Below the pieces are notes generated by a model, which saw nothing but the letters and a program-made list of their open reading frames with translations, did no database searches and was not told the DNA's origin. Below, piece by piece: positions 51,161-61,470 of a stretch of DNA of 64,000 nucleotides. The number at the start of each line of letters is the position of its first letter. Positions within the stretch are counted from its first letter, which is position 1. The stretch lies in contig JASMDM010000071.1 of the NCBI GenBank assembly GCA_030752795.1, positions 1 to 64,000 of the forward strand, given 5' to 3'. The DNA comes from SAR202 cluster bacterium (GTDB lineage: Bacteria; Chloroflexota; Dehalococcoidia; Lucifugimonadales; UBA1123). A program made the translations under genes and the position numbers.

Positions 51161-54100
51161 ATGCGTTCGATATCCACGCCTCAGTTTATCGCGAAACGGC
51201 TGGCCGACGATTGGAAGCTTTTGCTCGCCGTTTTCGCCGGCATCACCGTTGCCGCGATTCTTGTCAGCGGAGCCCCTGTCTACGTGAAGTCTCTTGGGCG
51301 CATCGGGTTCCTCGCATCGATTGAGCAGTCTCCTCCCCTCATTTTGAACATTCTCACGGCGTCTTCAGACGTCCCGATTGACCGTGAGGGATTGACGCGT
51401 GTCGAAGCCTCGGTTGAAAAGGCGTTTCAGGACAACGTCTCCCCGATCTACCGGGGACACAATCGCTTGGTGAAGACGGACACGGTCTTGTTCGTAAACC
51501 CCGCTCCGATCGTACCTGACCCTCGCCTCGCTCTCGCGCAAGGACCTCTGTCCAGGTTCGAGGAGACCAAGGACTCGCCGTTTCTCGGCCGATTCATGAA
51601 CTCTCAGGGCTTGGTCACCCACGTGAACGTCGTCCGAGGACGCATGCCCGAGCTAACCCTCTTCACGGGCACTCCGCCAACCAACGCGACTGTCGTGGAG
51701 GCGACGCTAGGTTTGCAGGTCGCGGACGCCCTGGGACTTGACTTGGGAGACGAAGTGCTGCTCACCGAATCCATGAGCATGTCGACCGCCGCAGCCGACG
51801 AAATCGAACTCGTGCCGATCAACCCCGGCGAGCCGTTCAGGCGTGGGCTGTTAGGTGTGGTGCTTGACGGCGACGCCGGAGACGAAGTTGTGGTGAGCGC
51901 GGAGCCGCTGAATCCGGCCACGGCCGTGGCCCGAATTATTGGAATCATCGAGCCGATCGACCCTGGCGAGGCGTATTGGGGAGATCGTATTGGCGAGTTC
52001 TTCGGCCCCTCGTTTCAAGAAGATCAACCCAATTTTCAGACCCAGAACGAACGTGACCGGTTAGTGGCCGCATTTATCATCCATCCCGAGGTTGCGTCGA
52101 GGTTGCCCGACGAACTGGTGGAGCCGTCGCAGTACAGGACGCAGCGGGCCAATATCGCCACGATCACTAACCTGGCACAGCACGTGACGATCCTGGAAGG
52201 ACGCTTTCCGAATGACGAGGTGTTGGCTGGTCCCCGAGGACCGATCATAGAGGCGTTGGTGGGATCTCCATTGGCCGAAGGGTTCAAAGTCCACGTAGGG
52301 GACGTCATCAGCCTCACACCCTTTCTCGACGAGCCGATTTGGGTGTCCGCAACAATCGTTGGAATAGCGGAACGCACCGACCCGGACGACACTTATTGGT
52401 TATGGGGTCCGAGCGGACTTTTCGTCCCCGTGGCGCCGGAATCACCTGCACAACTGGGTGTAATGATTACACCGGAAGCTATGTTCGAAGGCGTCGCCAA
52501 AGCCTACCCCGGCACGCTCGCGGGGTTCGTTTGGTACACCGAGGTGGACTCGACAGGATTCGATGAATGGACGGCCGAAGAGACTCACTTTCGGATCCAA
52601 GATCTTGACGCCGCGTTGGCCTCGGCACTTCCCGGGCAGCTTACGTCCACGGGCATCGGGCGGCTGGTCGACGGCTTCGAGCGCAGGATTCTTCTCGGCA
52701 GCGTCCCGCTTCTGTTGCTGGTGGCCACGATCGTTGTCACGGTGCTGTACTTCGTCTCGATGATGGTGTCGTACCTGGTTCGCAGCCGAGAACGCGACCT
52801 GGCGCTGCTGAAAACGCGCGGCATCAGCACGCCCCGTATGATCCGGCTCTACGGCGTCGAGGGATTAGTTGTGACCGTGATCGCGGTGGCGGTCGCCCCG
52901 CTCCTGGCGCTGGCAGGCATCGCGGCTGCTGGCAAGCTTTCCCACTTCGAAAGTTTGACCGGCGGCGATTTCCTGCCTGTCGAGATCGGGCTTGCGCCGT
53001 TCCTTGTCGCCTTCGGCGTCGGGGTGTTGTGCCTCTCGATATTCGTCGTCCCGTCGGGGGCGTCGGCGAAAGCCGGTTTGGTCTTATTGAAACTACGATC
53101 GTCGCGGCCTCCGGCTGTCCCGTTCTTCCATCGAAACTATTTGGACCTTGCGGTGATGGTCGTGGCCGGAATCGTGTTCTGGGAGTTGCATTCCAGAGGC
53201 GATCTCGTGGCGGGCGGGCTGTTCGAAGACGTCGAAGTCAACGAGACGCTGCTGCTCGCGCCAGTCTTGTTGATGGTGGTCGTGGCTCTGCTGTTCTCGC
53301 GGTTTTTCCCGCTGGTGCTCAAGTTCATCAGCGGCGAGTCGCCTGTCATTTTGCACGCAATCGTCGTGGTGACCGTCGTGGCATTGGTCTCAGGGACAAT
53401 CGCGCGAGACCTGCTGAACGACGACTCAACCGCGTGGATCGGATCCGTGGCGCCGGTGATCGCGTTCGCGGCGGCATACGTGGCTCGATATCGAACTCGG
53501 CGGCTTTGGTGGCGAACCTGGTGGCTCGTCATACAGGTCCCGTTGATTGCGGTGTTTTTCCTGGTCGAGCCGCTCGATTCATCCAACGTCCTCATGTTTC
53601 CTGCAATCGCGCTGAGCTTGGCGGTTCCCGGGCAGATCGCTTTCATCCTGCTGCGATCGTACGCGCGCGTCTCGCCTGTTTGGGTCTCGTTGGCTCTGTG
53701 GCGCATGGCCAGGAACCCGCTCCAGTACACGTGGCTGATCTTGCTGCTGGTCCTGGTGTCCGGACTCGCGACCTTCGCTCAAACGATGAGGACGACGCTC
53801 GACGCGAGAGACGAAGCGCGAATTCAGTACGAGATAGCGGCAGATGCCCGTGTGTCCATTAGCGTGCCGGTCAACACGCGGGCGCTTGAAAGCGATCTCG
53901 CAGCCATCCCCGGCGTGGGCCGAGTCTCACCAGCCTATCGCGCCAGAGGAAGCGGCAAACTGTTCGGCGGCTCGTTCGACGTCTTTTCGGTACGATCGCT
54001 GGAGTTCGGCGAGATTTCATGGTATCGCGACGATTTTTCAGACGCACGACTGGACGACGTCATGCAAGCGTTGCGACCGTACGCGCCGCCGAGACCGCTG

Positions 54101-55363
54101 GTCATCCCCACGGGGAGCACCAAGATCGGCGTCTGGGCCAAACTTGGAGAGTCGACGCCAGGGTTGTCGATCAAATTTGTCGTCCAGGACGGATACGGCA
54201 CGATGCGAGCTCTGCCGCAAGGCGAAGTGGGAAGTGACTGGACCTTAGTCACGTCGGAGTTGCCGGCCGACATGCTGGCGCCGCTGCGTCTGGTCGCGAT
54301 TCAAGTGATCCCGCGGAAACGGCTAATCGGCGCCCCCAACTCCGTGTTATTGGACGACATTCACGCAACCATCGGTGGCGAAGGGTTCGTCGAGGTCCTC
54401 GACGATTTCGAAGGAGTGAGCCGTTGGCAGCCGATGCCCACGTCGTTCGAAGAATCGCAAAGCGCGATTGCGGCCACGACCGATTCGCATCAAGGGGTGA
54501 ACGCGGTGAAGTACAGCGTCAGCCAACAGAATCGAAACGCCGTTCCGGGGATATACCAGAGCCCCAGTGGCGGGCCGCTTCCGGTCGTGGTAAGCGAATC
54601 GTTCGCGGAAACGACGGAAGCCGAGGTGGGCGACCTGTTCATACTGTCGATGGATGAGCGGTTGGTGCCGATGCGTATCAAGGATACGGTCCGATTGTTC
54701 CCGACAATGGAGAAACGAGAATCGGGCTTTTTGGTGGCCGATTTCGATCAACTTCTCAGACATCTGGGCGTGCGGAATCCCAAGCGAGCTGGGGGGCCGA
54801 ACGAATTTTTCGTCTCGCTGTCTCCAATTACGGATGCTGATACTCGAAACCGCATCCACGATATGGCCCGGCCCGGAATAGAAATTCGCGACAGAGAGTC
54901 TATCTCCGAGTCTTTCGATCTCAACCCGCTCGTCACGGCGGGGTGGCGAGCGGTCACGCTGGTCGCCTTGGCCGTCGTTGCCTTCACCGCGCTGACCGGC
55001 ATCGTCACTTATCTGCTGTTCTTTTCCGACAGCAACCGAGGCGAGATCGGAGTGGTTCGCTCCCTTGGTCTGGCTCACCGCCAGATGATTGGCCTCCTTG
55101 CGTTGGAGCATCTACTGATCGCCGTCGTTGGGATGGGACTCGGCACATGGTCCGGCTTGCGGATGAGCTCGATGATGGCGCCGCTCGTTTCGCTTGCCGA
55201 AAGCGGCGGTGAGGTCTTGCCGCCTATAGTTGTTGTCATCGACTGGCTGACGCTCTCGGTGTTCTATATTGGCGTCGCCGCGACGTTCGCGACGATGCTG
55301 TTCATCATCAACCGCAGCGTGTTCCGATGGGATTCCGACACCGCATCGAGGCTTGAAAGCTGA
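51161..55363 (+). CDS. Giant FtsX/MacB-type ABC permease (1400 residues)
   Basis: A 1400-residue protein: one N-terminal helix (about 17-38), an outer domain of some 470 residues, a block of helices (about 512-540, 567-590, 608-632) forming the first FtsX unit with the charged RSRERDLALLKTRGIS loop, a middle hydrophobic region (about 655-870), a second outer domain (about 900-1255) and a final FtsX unit (helices near 1260, 1315 and 1363). The segment DDFEGVSRWQ (about residue 1082) begins a jelly-roll-like, galactose-binding-type insert. Such permeases work mechanically with an ATPase to expel or extract lipoproteins or peptides. No ATPase gene is adjacent. Confidence 0.82.
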   Translation: MRSISTPQFIAKRLADDWKLLLAVFAGITVAAILVSGAPVYVKSLGRIGFLASIEQSPPLILNILTASSDVPIDREGLTRVEASVEKAFQDNVSPIYRGHNRLVKTDTVLFVNPAPIVPDPRLALAQGPLSRFEETKDSPFLGRFMNSQGLVTHVNVVRGRMPELTLFTGTPPTNATVVEATLGLQVADALGLDLGDEVLLTESMSMSTAAADEIELVPINPGEPFRRGLLGVVLDGDAGDEVVVSAEPLNPATAVARIIGIIEPIDPGEAYWGDRIGEFFGPSFQEDQPNFQTQNERDRLVAAFIIHPEVASRLPDELVEPSQYRTQRANIATITNLAQHVTILEGRFPNDEVLAGPRGPIIEALVGSPLAEGFKVHVGDVISLTPFLDEPIWVSATIVGIAERTDPDDTYWLWGPSGLFVPVAPESPAQLGVMITPEAMFEGVAKAYPGTLAGFVWYTEVDSTGFDEWTAEETHFRIQDLDAALASALPGQLTSTGIGRLVDGFERRILLGSVPLLLLVATIVVTVLYFVSMMVSYLVRSRERDLALLKTRGISTPRMIRLYGVEGLVVTVIAVAVAPLLALAGIAAAGKLSHFESLTGGDFLPVEIGLAPFLVAFGVGVLCLSIFVVPSGASAKAGLVLLKLRSSRPPAVPFFHRNYLDLAVMVVAGIVFWELHSRGDLVAGGLFEDVEVNETLLLAPVLLMVVVALLFSRFFPLVLKFISGESPVILHAIVVVTVVALVSGTIARDLLNDDSTAWIGSVAPVIAFAAAYVARYRTRRLWWRTWWLVIQVPLIAVFFLVEPLDSSNVLMFPAIALSLAVPGQIAFILLRSYARVSPVWVSLALWRMARNPLQYTWLILLLVLVSGLATFAQTMRTTLDARDEARIQYEIAADARVSISVPVNTRALESDLAAIPGVGRVSPAYRARGSGKLFGGSFDVFSVRSLEFGEISWYRDDFSDARLDDVMQALRPYAPPRPLVIPTGSTKIGVWAKLGESTPGLSIKFVVQDGYGTMRALPQGEVGSDWTLVTSELPADMLAPLRLVAIQVIPRKRLIGAPNSVLLDDIHATIGGEGFVEVLDDFEGVSRWQPMPTSFEESQSAIAATTDSHQGVNAVKYSVSQQNRNAVPGIYQSPSGGPLPVVVSESFAETTEAEVGDLFILSMDERLVPMRIKDTVRLFPTMEKRESGFLVADFDQLLRHLGVRNPKRAGGPNEFFVSLSPITDADTRNRIHDMARPGIEIRDRESISESFDLNPLVTAGWRAVTLVALAVVAFTALTGIVTYLLFFSDSNRGEIGVVRSLGLAHRQMIGLLALEHLLIAVVGMGLGTWSGLRMSSMMAPLVSLAESGGEVLPPIVVVIDWLTLSVFYIGVAATFATMLFIINRSVFRWDSDTASRLES

Positions 55364-55397
55364 TCAAGACGATAACAATCGAACCCATAAGAGCCTG

Positions 55398-58300
55398 ATG
55401 TATCGTATCGTGTCTAGGCTCATTTCGGCTTGGCCGCTCGTCGCCAAACGTGCCTGCGTACACTGGAAGATACTCTCTTCCGTCGTCGCCGGCGTTCTCT
55501 TGGCCTCGGCGATCATGGCCAGCACCGTCATCTATCTGGACGCTCTTCGCGATCTGGCGCTGAAGCATGCGCTTAACCAACGCACCGATGATCAACTGGA
55601 CATCTTGGCGGCCGCCGAGCTTACGCTATCGTCAACTTCCGACTACGAACGGGTTGCCGCGATAACCGAACGCGAATTTGACTCGCAGCTCGGTTGGCTT
55701 GTCGATGGTCGAGTCAGCGCCGTCAAAACGTCCACGTTCTTCCTGACGGGGACGGGTCAAGAAGGTCAGGCCGGGCGCGATGATCGCCGTAGCTATTTTG
55801 CATTCGCGCCGCGGTTCGACGAGTACACGACGATGATGCCAGGTGGCCGACTGCCCCGCGAAGGATTCGTCAACCCACCAGGCGATCCTCCGGAACTGGA
55901 GGCGATCGCGCCGGCCGACGCGGCCGAGATGCTCGAAGTAGCGATAGGCGACCGGCTGTCGGTTGTGCCGACGTGGCCAACGGAAATCCCGTTCGTACGT
56001 GTGACGATCACCGGTTTGTTCCAGCGAAACGACGAGGAGGACGAGTTCTCCCGCCTGTACCAACGCGCACTCCAATCCAACGTGTCGCAGACGGTCCGGG
56101 CCCTGCCCCTCTTCATCTCGCAGGGTACATTTCTGGACGTTCTGAGTCCGACCATCGATGACGACGGCAGCACGTACGCCTGGCTACTGGACGTGATCCC
56201 AGAGCGGCTCAACGACGAAAACGCGGCACAAGCCGCGTCTGACATCGTGGCCACACGGGAGAACGTCAGCCAGGACGACCTCAGCTTCCACCTTACTACT
56301 CGGCTGCTGCGCGTGTTCAGCGAGTACAACGAAAGGCTCTTTTTCACGCGGTCGCCGATGCTGGTGTTCCTGATCTTGATCGCAGTCGTAATCTTGTACT
56401 ACGTCGTCACGCTCGCTTCACTCCTGGTCGAGCAACAGAAAGGCGAGATCGCGCTGTTGCGAAGCCGGGGCGCAACCCCGGGGCAGATACTCGCCGTGTT
56501 CGTGCTCGAGGGCGCCACGATCTCGGTGCTGGCCCTCGCGGTCGGACCGGTGCTGGCGGCGATCGGAATAAGCGCGCTCGGGTTTGCGCCGATGTTTTCG
56601 AATATCACCGAGAATACGTTCATGTCGGTCGAGATAACGCGCGGCGCGTACCTCATGAGCACCGCGGGTGGCGCGCTTAGCTTCTTCGCGCTGATGATTC
56701 CGGCCGTACAAGCTTCGCGCGCGAGTGTTACGAGACATCGTCTTGAGTCGGCTCGCCCGTCGCAGCGGCCGTTCTTTCACCGTTACTACCTGGACTTGCT
56801 GTTGTTGGGAGTCGGCGTATTGTTCCTGCGGCAGCTCGACGAGCAGGGCTCGGTGTTGGGACGCGACCTGCTTGGCGAGGTTGTCGTAAATGATCTCCTG
56901 TTGGCGGTTCCCGGGGTCATGCTAATAGCCGCCGCGATGCTGCTGTTGCGCCTGTTCCCGGTAGTCATGGGCCTCACGAGCCGCCTATTGGGCGCATGGC
57001 TGCCCGTCGGGATCGCCGTGGGGTTCTGGCAGATGGCGAGAGAGCCTACCCACTACGCCCGACTCACGCTGTTGCTGGTCCTGACCGCCAGCATGGGTGT
57101 GTTCGCGGCTAGCTTCGTCGCCACCCTCGAACGCAGCTACCTGGAGCGCGTGTTCTATTCGACCGGCAGCGACGTTCGAGTTGAGGGTGTGAGAGTCGAC
57201 AATAGCCGTTTCCGGGCGACGTTCGTCGATCGGTACGACCGCGTGTCGGGAGTCGACGGTGTGAGTCCGGCGTATCGTGGCCGGGGAGTCGATGCATCCA
57301 ACCCGGGCAACGACTCGTTCATCGTCCTGGGCGTCGACGGGGACACCTTCGGCGATGTTGCTTGGTCGCGGGACGACTTCGCCAGCGAGCCGTTGACGGA
57401 GATGGTGGAGGCGCTTGGCGCTTCCATTCCGCAAGGCGGGATCGATCTGCCGAGGTTTGCCGCGTTCCTGAGCGTGACGCTGCAGGCATCGGACCCAGAG
57501 CCGGAGGTCTACGTCAGCGCAAGAGTGCGCGACGCCAACGACCGGTATTACACGTATCGTCTGGGCCCGTTGGGTACCAGGGATTTCCTGGGCAACCTGA
57601 ATTCACCGACGATGTCGGTCCTGGGATCGACGCTCATGTCGCGTCCCCCGTCCGCGGAGCCGTTGAGCTTGGTGTCGCTGGGAATTCACGCAGTGCCGGG
57701 CCGAGAGCGGGTGCCGCGCGGTTCGGTCACCATCGATCAAATATCGACGCTGACGATGCGCATGGTAAACGGCAGGGCTACTGGCGAGGTCGACACGACC
57801 ATTCTCGAGCCGTTCGACAGCATTGATCAGTGGAAGATACTTCATGTCAGCCCGGCGGCTGGCACCGACAATCTGGTTGCCGGCGCATACAGCGAAGACC
57901 TCGGACACGCTAAGTTCTCGTGGACCAGTGACGACGCGCGGACGACCCACGGCATCGCGGTCGGTCTTGGCACACCGTCGTTGCCCGTGCTCGCGAGCCG
58001 CTCGTTTCTCGACGCTCTGGGCTATGAGCTCGGCGACGAGATGATCGTGGCGCTCAGCGGTCACTCGGTGCGAGTTCGCTTGTACGATGTCGTCGAATTC
58101 TTTCCGACGATGAATCCGGACCGAGACAACTTCCTGATCGCGGACCAAACCTCGTTGGTTCGGTTCGCGAACCTGGACCCGATCGCCGGCGAATTCTGGG
58201 TGAACGAAGCATGGTTATCCGCCGACAACACCGGCGACGAACGACTGGAACTGGTCGAGGGACTGAAAGACTCTCCGTACAGGAGCCGCTTCGTTGACAA

Positions 58301-58775
58301 CCGCGAGAAACGGATCGCCGACACGCAGGTCGATCCGTTGGCCAAATCCGGCTGGAGCGCGCTGCTGGTCATCGCATTCGTGGCCGCCTTGGCGACCAGT
58401 GGCGCTGGATTCCTGGTGCACGCCTACGTCTCGGCGCGGGCTCGCGAAGGCCAGTTCGCGCTCATGAGAACGATGGGCTTTTCGATGAGGCAGTTGATCT
58501 CGCTGGTGCTGCTCGAGCAGGTGCTGTTGATAGTCGTCGGAATGGCGCTGGGCACGTGGATGGGCGGAAGGCTCAGCCAGTTGATAATGCCGTTCCTCGG
58601 CCACGACGACATCGGGACCAGAGTGGTGCCGCCGTTCGTGGTCGACGTCGATTGGACCGCGTTGGCGATCGCTTACTCCGCGATGGCGGTGCTGTTCGCC
58701 TTGATCATCGTTGGCGTAATCGTGTTCATTCGCCGGATAGCCTTGCAGCGCATCCTGAGGCTCGGCGAAGGATAG
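55398..58775 (+). CDS. Second giant FtsX-type ABC permease (1125 residues)
   Basis: A 1125-residue permease with the same plan as its upstream neighbour: N-terminal helix (about 30-52), outer domain, helices starting near 320 with the LRSRGATPGQILAVFVLEG loop, a middle helical region, a second outer domain and a C-terminal FtsX unit with LMRTMGFSMRQLISLVLLEQ. A segment LEPFDSIDQWK near residue 801 again looks like the start of a jelly-roll insert. The ATG at 55398 gives the membrane-spanning start; the frame is open further upstream inside the previous gene. The 34-base gap suggests one operon and a heterodimeric transporter. Confidence 0.82.
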   Translation: MYRIVSRLISAWPLVAKRACVHWKILSSVVAGVLLASAIMASTVIYLDALRDLALKHALNQRTDDQLDILAAAELTLSSTSDYERVAAITEREFDSQLGWLVDGRVSAVKTSTFFLTGTGQEGQAGRDDRRSYFAFAPRFDEYTTMMPGGRLPREGFVNPPGDPPELEAIAPADAAEMLEVAIGDRLSVVPTWPTEIPFVRVTITGLFQRNDEEDEFSRLYQRALQSNVSQTVRALPLFISQGTFLDVLSPTIDDDGSTYAWLLDVIPERLNDENAAQAASDIVATRENVSQDDLSFHLTTRLLRVFSEYNERLFFTRSPMLVFLILIAVVILYYVVTLASLLVEQQKGEIALLRSRGATPGQILAVFVLEGATISVLALAVGPVLAAIGISALGFAPMFSNITENTFMSVEITRGAYLMSTAGGALSFFALMIPAVQASRASVTRHRLESARPSQRPFFHRYYLDLLLLGVGVLFLRQLDEQGSVLGRDLLGEVVVNDLLLAVPGVMLIAAAMLLLRLFPVVMGLTSRLLGAWLPVGIAVGFWQMAREPTHYARLTLLLVLTASMGVFAASFVATLERSYLERVFYSTGSDVRVEGVRVDNSRFRATFVDRYDRVSGVDGVSPAYRGRGVDASNPGNDSFIVLGVDGDTFGDVAWSRDDFASEPLTEMVEALGASIPQGGIDLPRFAAFLSVTLQASDPEPEVYVSARVRDANDRYYTYRLGPLGTRDFLGNLNSPTMSVLGSTLMSRPPSAEPLSLVSLGIHAVPGRERVPRGSVTIDQISTLTMRMVNGRATGEVDTTILEPFDSIDQWKILHVSPAAGTDNLVAGAYSEDLGHAKFSWTSDDARTTHGIAVGLGTPSLPVLASRSFLDALGYELGDEMIVALSGHSVRVRLYDVVEFFPTMNPDRDNFLIADQTSLVRFANLDPIAGEFWVNEAWLSADNTGDERLELVEGLKDSPYRSRFVDNREKRIADTQVDPLAKSGWSALLVIAFVAALATSGAGFLVHAYVSARAREGQFALMRTMGFSMRQLISLVLLEQVLLIVVGMALGTWMGGRLSQLIMPFLGHDDIGTRVVPPFVVDVDWTALAIAYSAMAVLFALIIVGVIVFIRRIALQRILRLGEG

Positions 58776-58873
58776 CTGCGGTCACTCCATCGAGCGTTGT
58801 TCGCTCCGTTGACTGGTTGTTGCGCCGGACATGTACTCGCCGATGAATCCGACACGCAACCTGGAGAACGCGC

Positions 58874-59633
58874 ATGCAACCCAACCGAGTCAAGAAGCTG
58901 ACGCGAGAAGGAAAGCTCGCTCGGGGCACGTACGTGAGCCTCGCCGATCCGCAGGTAGTCGAGATCATTGGTCTGGCCGGGTTCGACGCTGCTTTCATCG
59001 ACATGGAACACACGTCCTTCGAGCTCGGGTTGATCGAACGGATGATCACCGCAGCCGAACTCGTCGGAATCACGCCGATCGTGCGTGTGCCGGACAACGA
59101 CGAGAAGCTCATCTTGCGAATCCTGGACATGGGCGCGCAAGGGATCATAATCCCGCACGTCGACGGCGTCTACGGCGCGAGGCAGGCCGTCGCGGCCGTG
59201 CGGTACGCGTGCTGCTAGATTCGGCACGATGAGCTGGACCGATCATGTCCGAACGTCCAACGAAGAGATACTTCTATCGGTCATGGCCGAGGACGCCCAC
59301 GCCATCTCGGAGGTCGCTGAAATCGCGGCGCTGGACGGCGTCGATCTGGTGGCGCTCGGCCCGACGGACTTGTCGCAAACGCTCGGCGTTACCGACCCGG
59401 CCGATCCGCGATTGCGAGCTCAGGTCGAGGAGATCGCTGAGACCGTCAAGCAAGTCGGCAAAGCCAAGCTGCAGATACCGATGAATCACCCCGCGTTCCC
59501 GCTCGGACCGCAAGAGCTACTGGAACTCGGAGTCGGCTACACCCACGTGGCCCCGCCGCCGCCCGCGCTGCTGAGGCGCGAGATGAGCAATGCTGTCCGG
59601 TCGATCCACCAAGCGTCGGGTAGGATTGTGTAG
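58874..59633 (+). pseudogene. HpcH/HpaI-type aldolase, broken by a small deletion and frameshift
   Basis: The first piece (to the stop at 59216-59218) carries MQPNRVKKL, the metal-side DMEHTSFE and the VRVPDND and GAQGIIIPHV strands of class II pyruvate aldolases. The second phase, entering at about 59210, supplies RAARFGTMSWTDHV and ALGPTDLSQ up to 59633. Between them the family's GxRG-containing loop of about ten residues is missing and the phase changes. It probably encoded a 2-keto-3-deoxy-acid aldolase. An ordinary single-base error would not also remove the loop. Confidence 0.72.
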
Positions 59634-60186
59634 AACAGGGTAAGGATTGAGGAACGCAGACTCAGTGCTAGGCTGTGGCGGCATTCCAGTAAGTACGCGT
59701 GGATAGCCTTGGTCACGTCGCGAAGCATCGTACCTCGGGGTCGTTCGACATACTCCCAAGCAACGGCACACGATTTGCCATCCTGAGCCGTGGCGAAGGA
59801 TCTGACTCCATGCGAGACTTGCCTTCCTGCGCGGCCCGAGATTCTGATTCTTCCGCGGAACGATCAGAATGGCGACATTTCTGAAGCCGATACTGTCCCA
59901 TGCATTGTCTGTGCCGCGGACATAATCCCGATTGCATCGGGACTCAGGACGAACCGACAAGTTGGTGTGGCATGTTGGTCAAGGTCAAGAAGTCGGGCCG
60001 CAATATCGATGCCTCCAGGTCGTGGAGAATCGGAGACGGGGACGCTACACCGTCCTCCGTATGCTGAAACATCCTGGGCTTCCCGACATATCCGAGCGCT
60101 TCAGTAGTAGTTGTGTTATCTTTCCTCGATTCCTAAACGCCTGGGAAACCTGGCTGGCGTCCGCCTGCCATAGGGGTAACGAAGCA
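59634..60186. other. Intergenic region around dispersed repeat copy 2
   Basis: No gene is called in these 553 bases. The repeat at 59771-59955 is the only recognised content; open frames here are translations of the repeat. Confidence 0.5.
59771..59955 (+). repeat. Dispersed repeat, copy 2
   Basis: The partner of the element at 49565-49748, in opposite orientation, 10 kb away. Alignment continues without large gaps for about 180 bases and includes the inverted core CCCGAT..ATCGGG at 59927-59942. No terminal duplication or open frame marks it as an insertion sequence. Confidence 0.75.
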
Positions 60187-60934
60187 ATGTTGCGAGATCC
60201 TTACCGGGTGGCCAGCCTTATCGTCGTTGTGGGAGGCATCGGCATGTTGATTGCTGGGAGCATTTTTGCGTTCTCTTTCGTTCAGGGACCGAGGTACACG
60301 ATAGACGTTTATCAGATCGATCAGAGTGTCGTCGAGAATGGCATCACCCTGGCGGTCAGGCGGGTCTTCTACCGGGCGGGTTATAGAACCGGTTACCAGC
60401 TGGTGCGAGACAAGAAACGAGAGGAGGTGCTAGTGGAGGGATACATCGGCAATTCGACCGACAAACCCGTCCGGTTCTTTGTCTTCGAGCAAATTGGATC
60501 GGGTCCTAAAAACGGGCTGGTCACGTTCAGGTGGGACCGTGGCGTGCGCGACAAAATCATCGATACTCCTTTTGTCGGAGGGAGCCTCCGTCCACGATTG
60601 TCAGAACAGGGCGAAGCCATCAGAAGCCCTGCCAATCCGAGAAAGGCTGTTGGCGACAGCTTACGAGACCGACGACACAGGAGGCACATACTGGGAGATC
60701 CCAGCCGGTGAGGAGCGCCAGCTTACCGTGAAGGGCTCTCGTCTAGGGCTACCGAGAGGATGGGCATCAGGTGTTCTCCGGATCGGCAGAGACCAGTTCG
60801 CAGACACGCCTGATTCGTGGAGCTACGAGCTTGTCCTCCCACTTGGTGAGCCGGTTGTAGAAGAGTACACTCTCACTCAAGAGCGCGTTCAACATCCCGC
60901 TTTCGGCGGCGGCGACCCCCAACTGCAATGTTGA
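60187..60934 (+). pseudogene. Membrane-anchored hypothetical protein, frameshifted
   Basis: The first frame starts at the ATG at 60187, with one N-terminal membrane helix (SLIVVVGGIGMLIAGSIFAF) and a beta-rich outer domain. At about 60632 the coherent sequence passes to another frame: IRERLLATAYETDDTGG, YWEIPAGEERQLTV and a C terminus ending at 60934. The upstream frame runs into Arg/His-rich nonsense. The family is not recognised. One indel explains the break, so an assembly error is possible. Confidence 0.55.
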
Positions 60935-61470
60935 TCGGCTCGTCGAAGCGGCGCAGGAGTTCGTTCAAAGCTGACGGGTTGATGCTATCCAGCGGGGTGG
61001 CGCCTGTCGCACGCTTGGCCCCATCTCCTCTTCATCCCTGATGTCCCCGGCGGACATGCCAACAGGTTGCGATTATTGAGAGTTGAGCAGGCCGAGGTGG
61101 GGACGGGTCACCGCAGAGCGGCCAGATCGACCCTGTGGTCCAGATGTGGAAGGCTGCATCGACCAAGTAGAGATGCATATCGATATTGCTGCAGCCCGGT
61201 GTGTAGCCTCCCTTGAGAGCGGAGTCCGCAGCGAGCAAGCCCATGAGCCGTAGGCGAGTATCCTCGGCGCACATCTCGGCCGCAGCAAGCGTCGCCCGCC
61301 GGGCCGTTGACCGCTTCACCTTCGGCCGGAATAGAGCATCCGGTTCCATTCGATTGGACAGCGTCTGTGGCCCGTCCTGGAGTCCACAGACCACGTTACG
61401 CTGACTTACGCAAGTGCGCACTAGACGGCCGCTCGACCGAGCACCAAGCTTGTGCGAATTTCAACATGGC
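60935..61470. other. Intergenic region with no recognised gene
   Basis: A minus-strand frame of 129 codons (61032-61421) exists, containing AEMCAEDTRLRLMGLLAADSAL, but it has no start signal or known domain. It may be the remains of a gene. Confidence 0.35.

Noticed and set aside
61032-61421. A 129-codon minus-strand gene
   Set aside because: No ribosome-binding site, no recognised motif and mixed composition. It may be a gene remnant but cannot be supported as a CDS.
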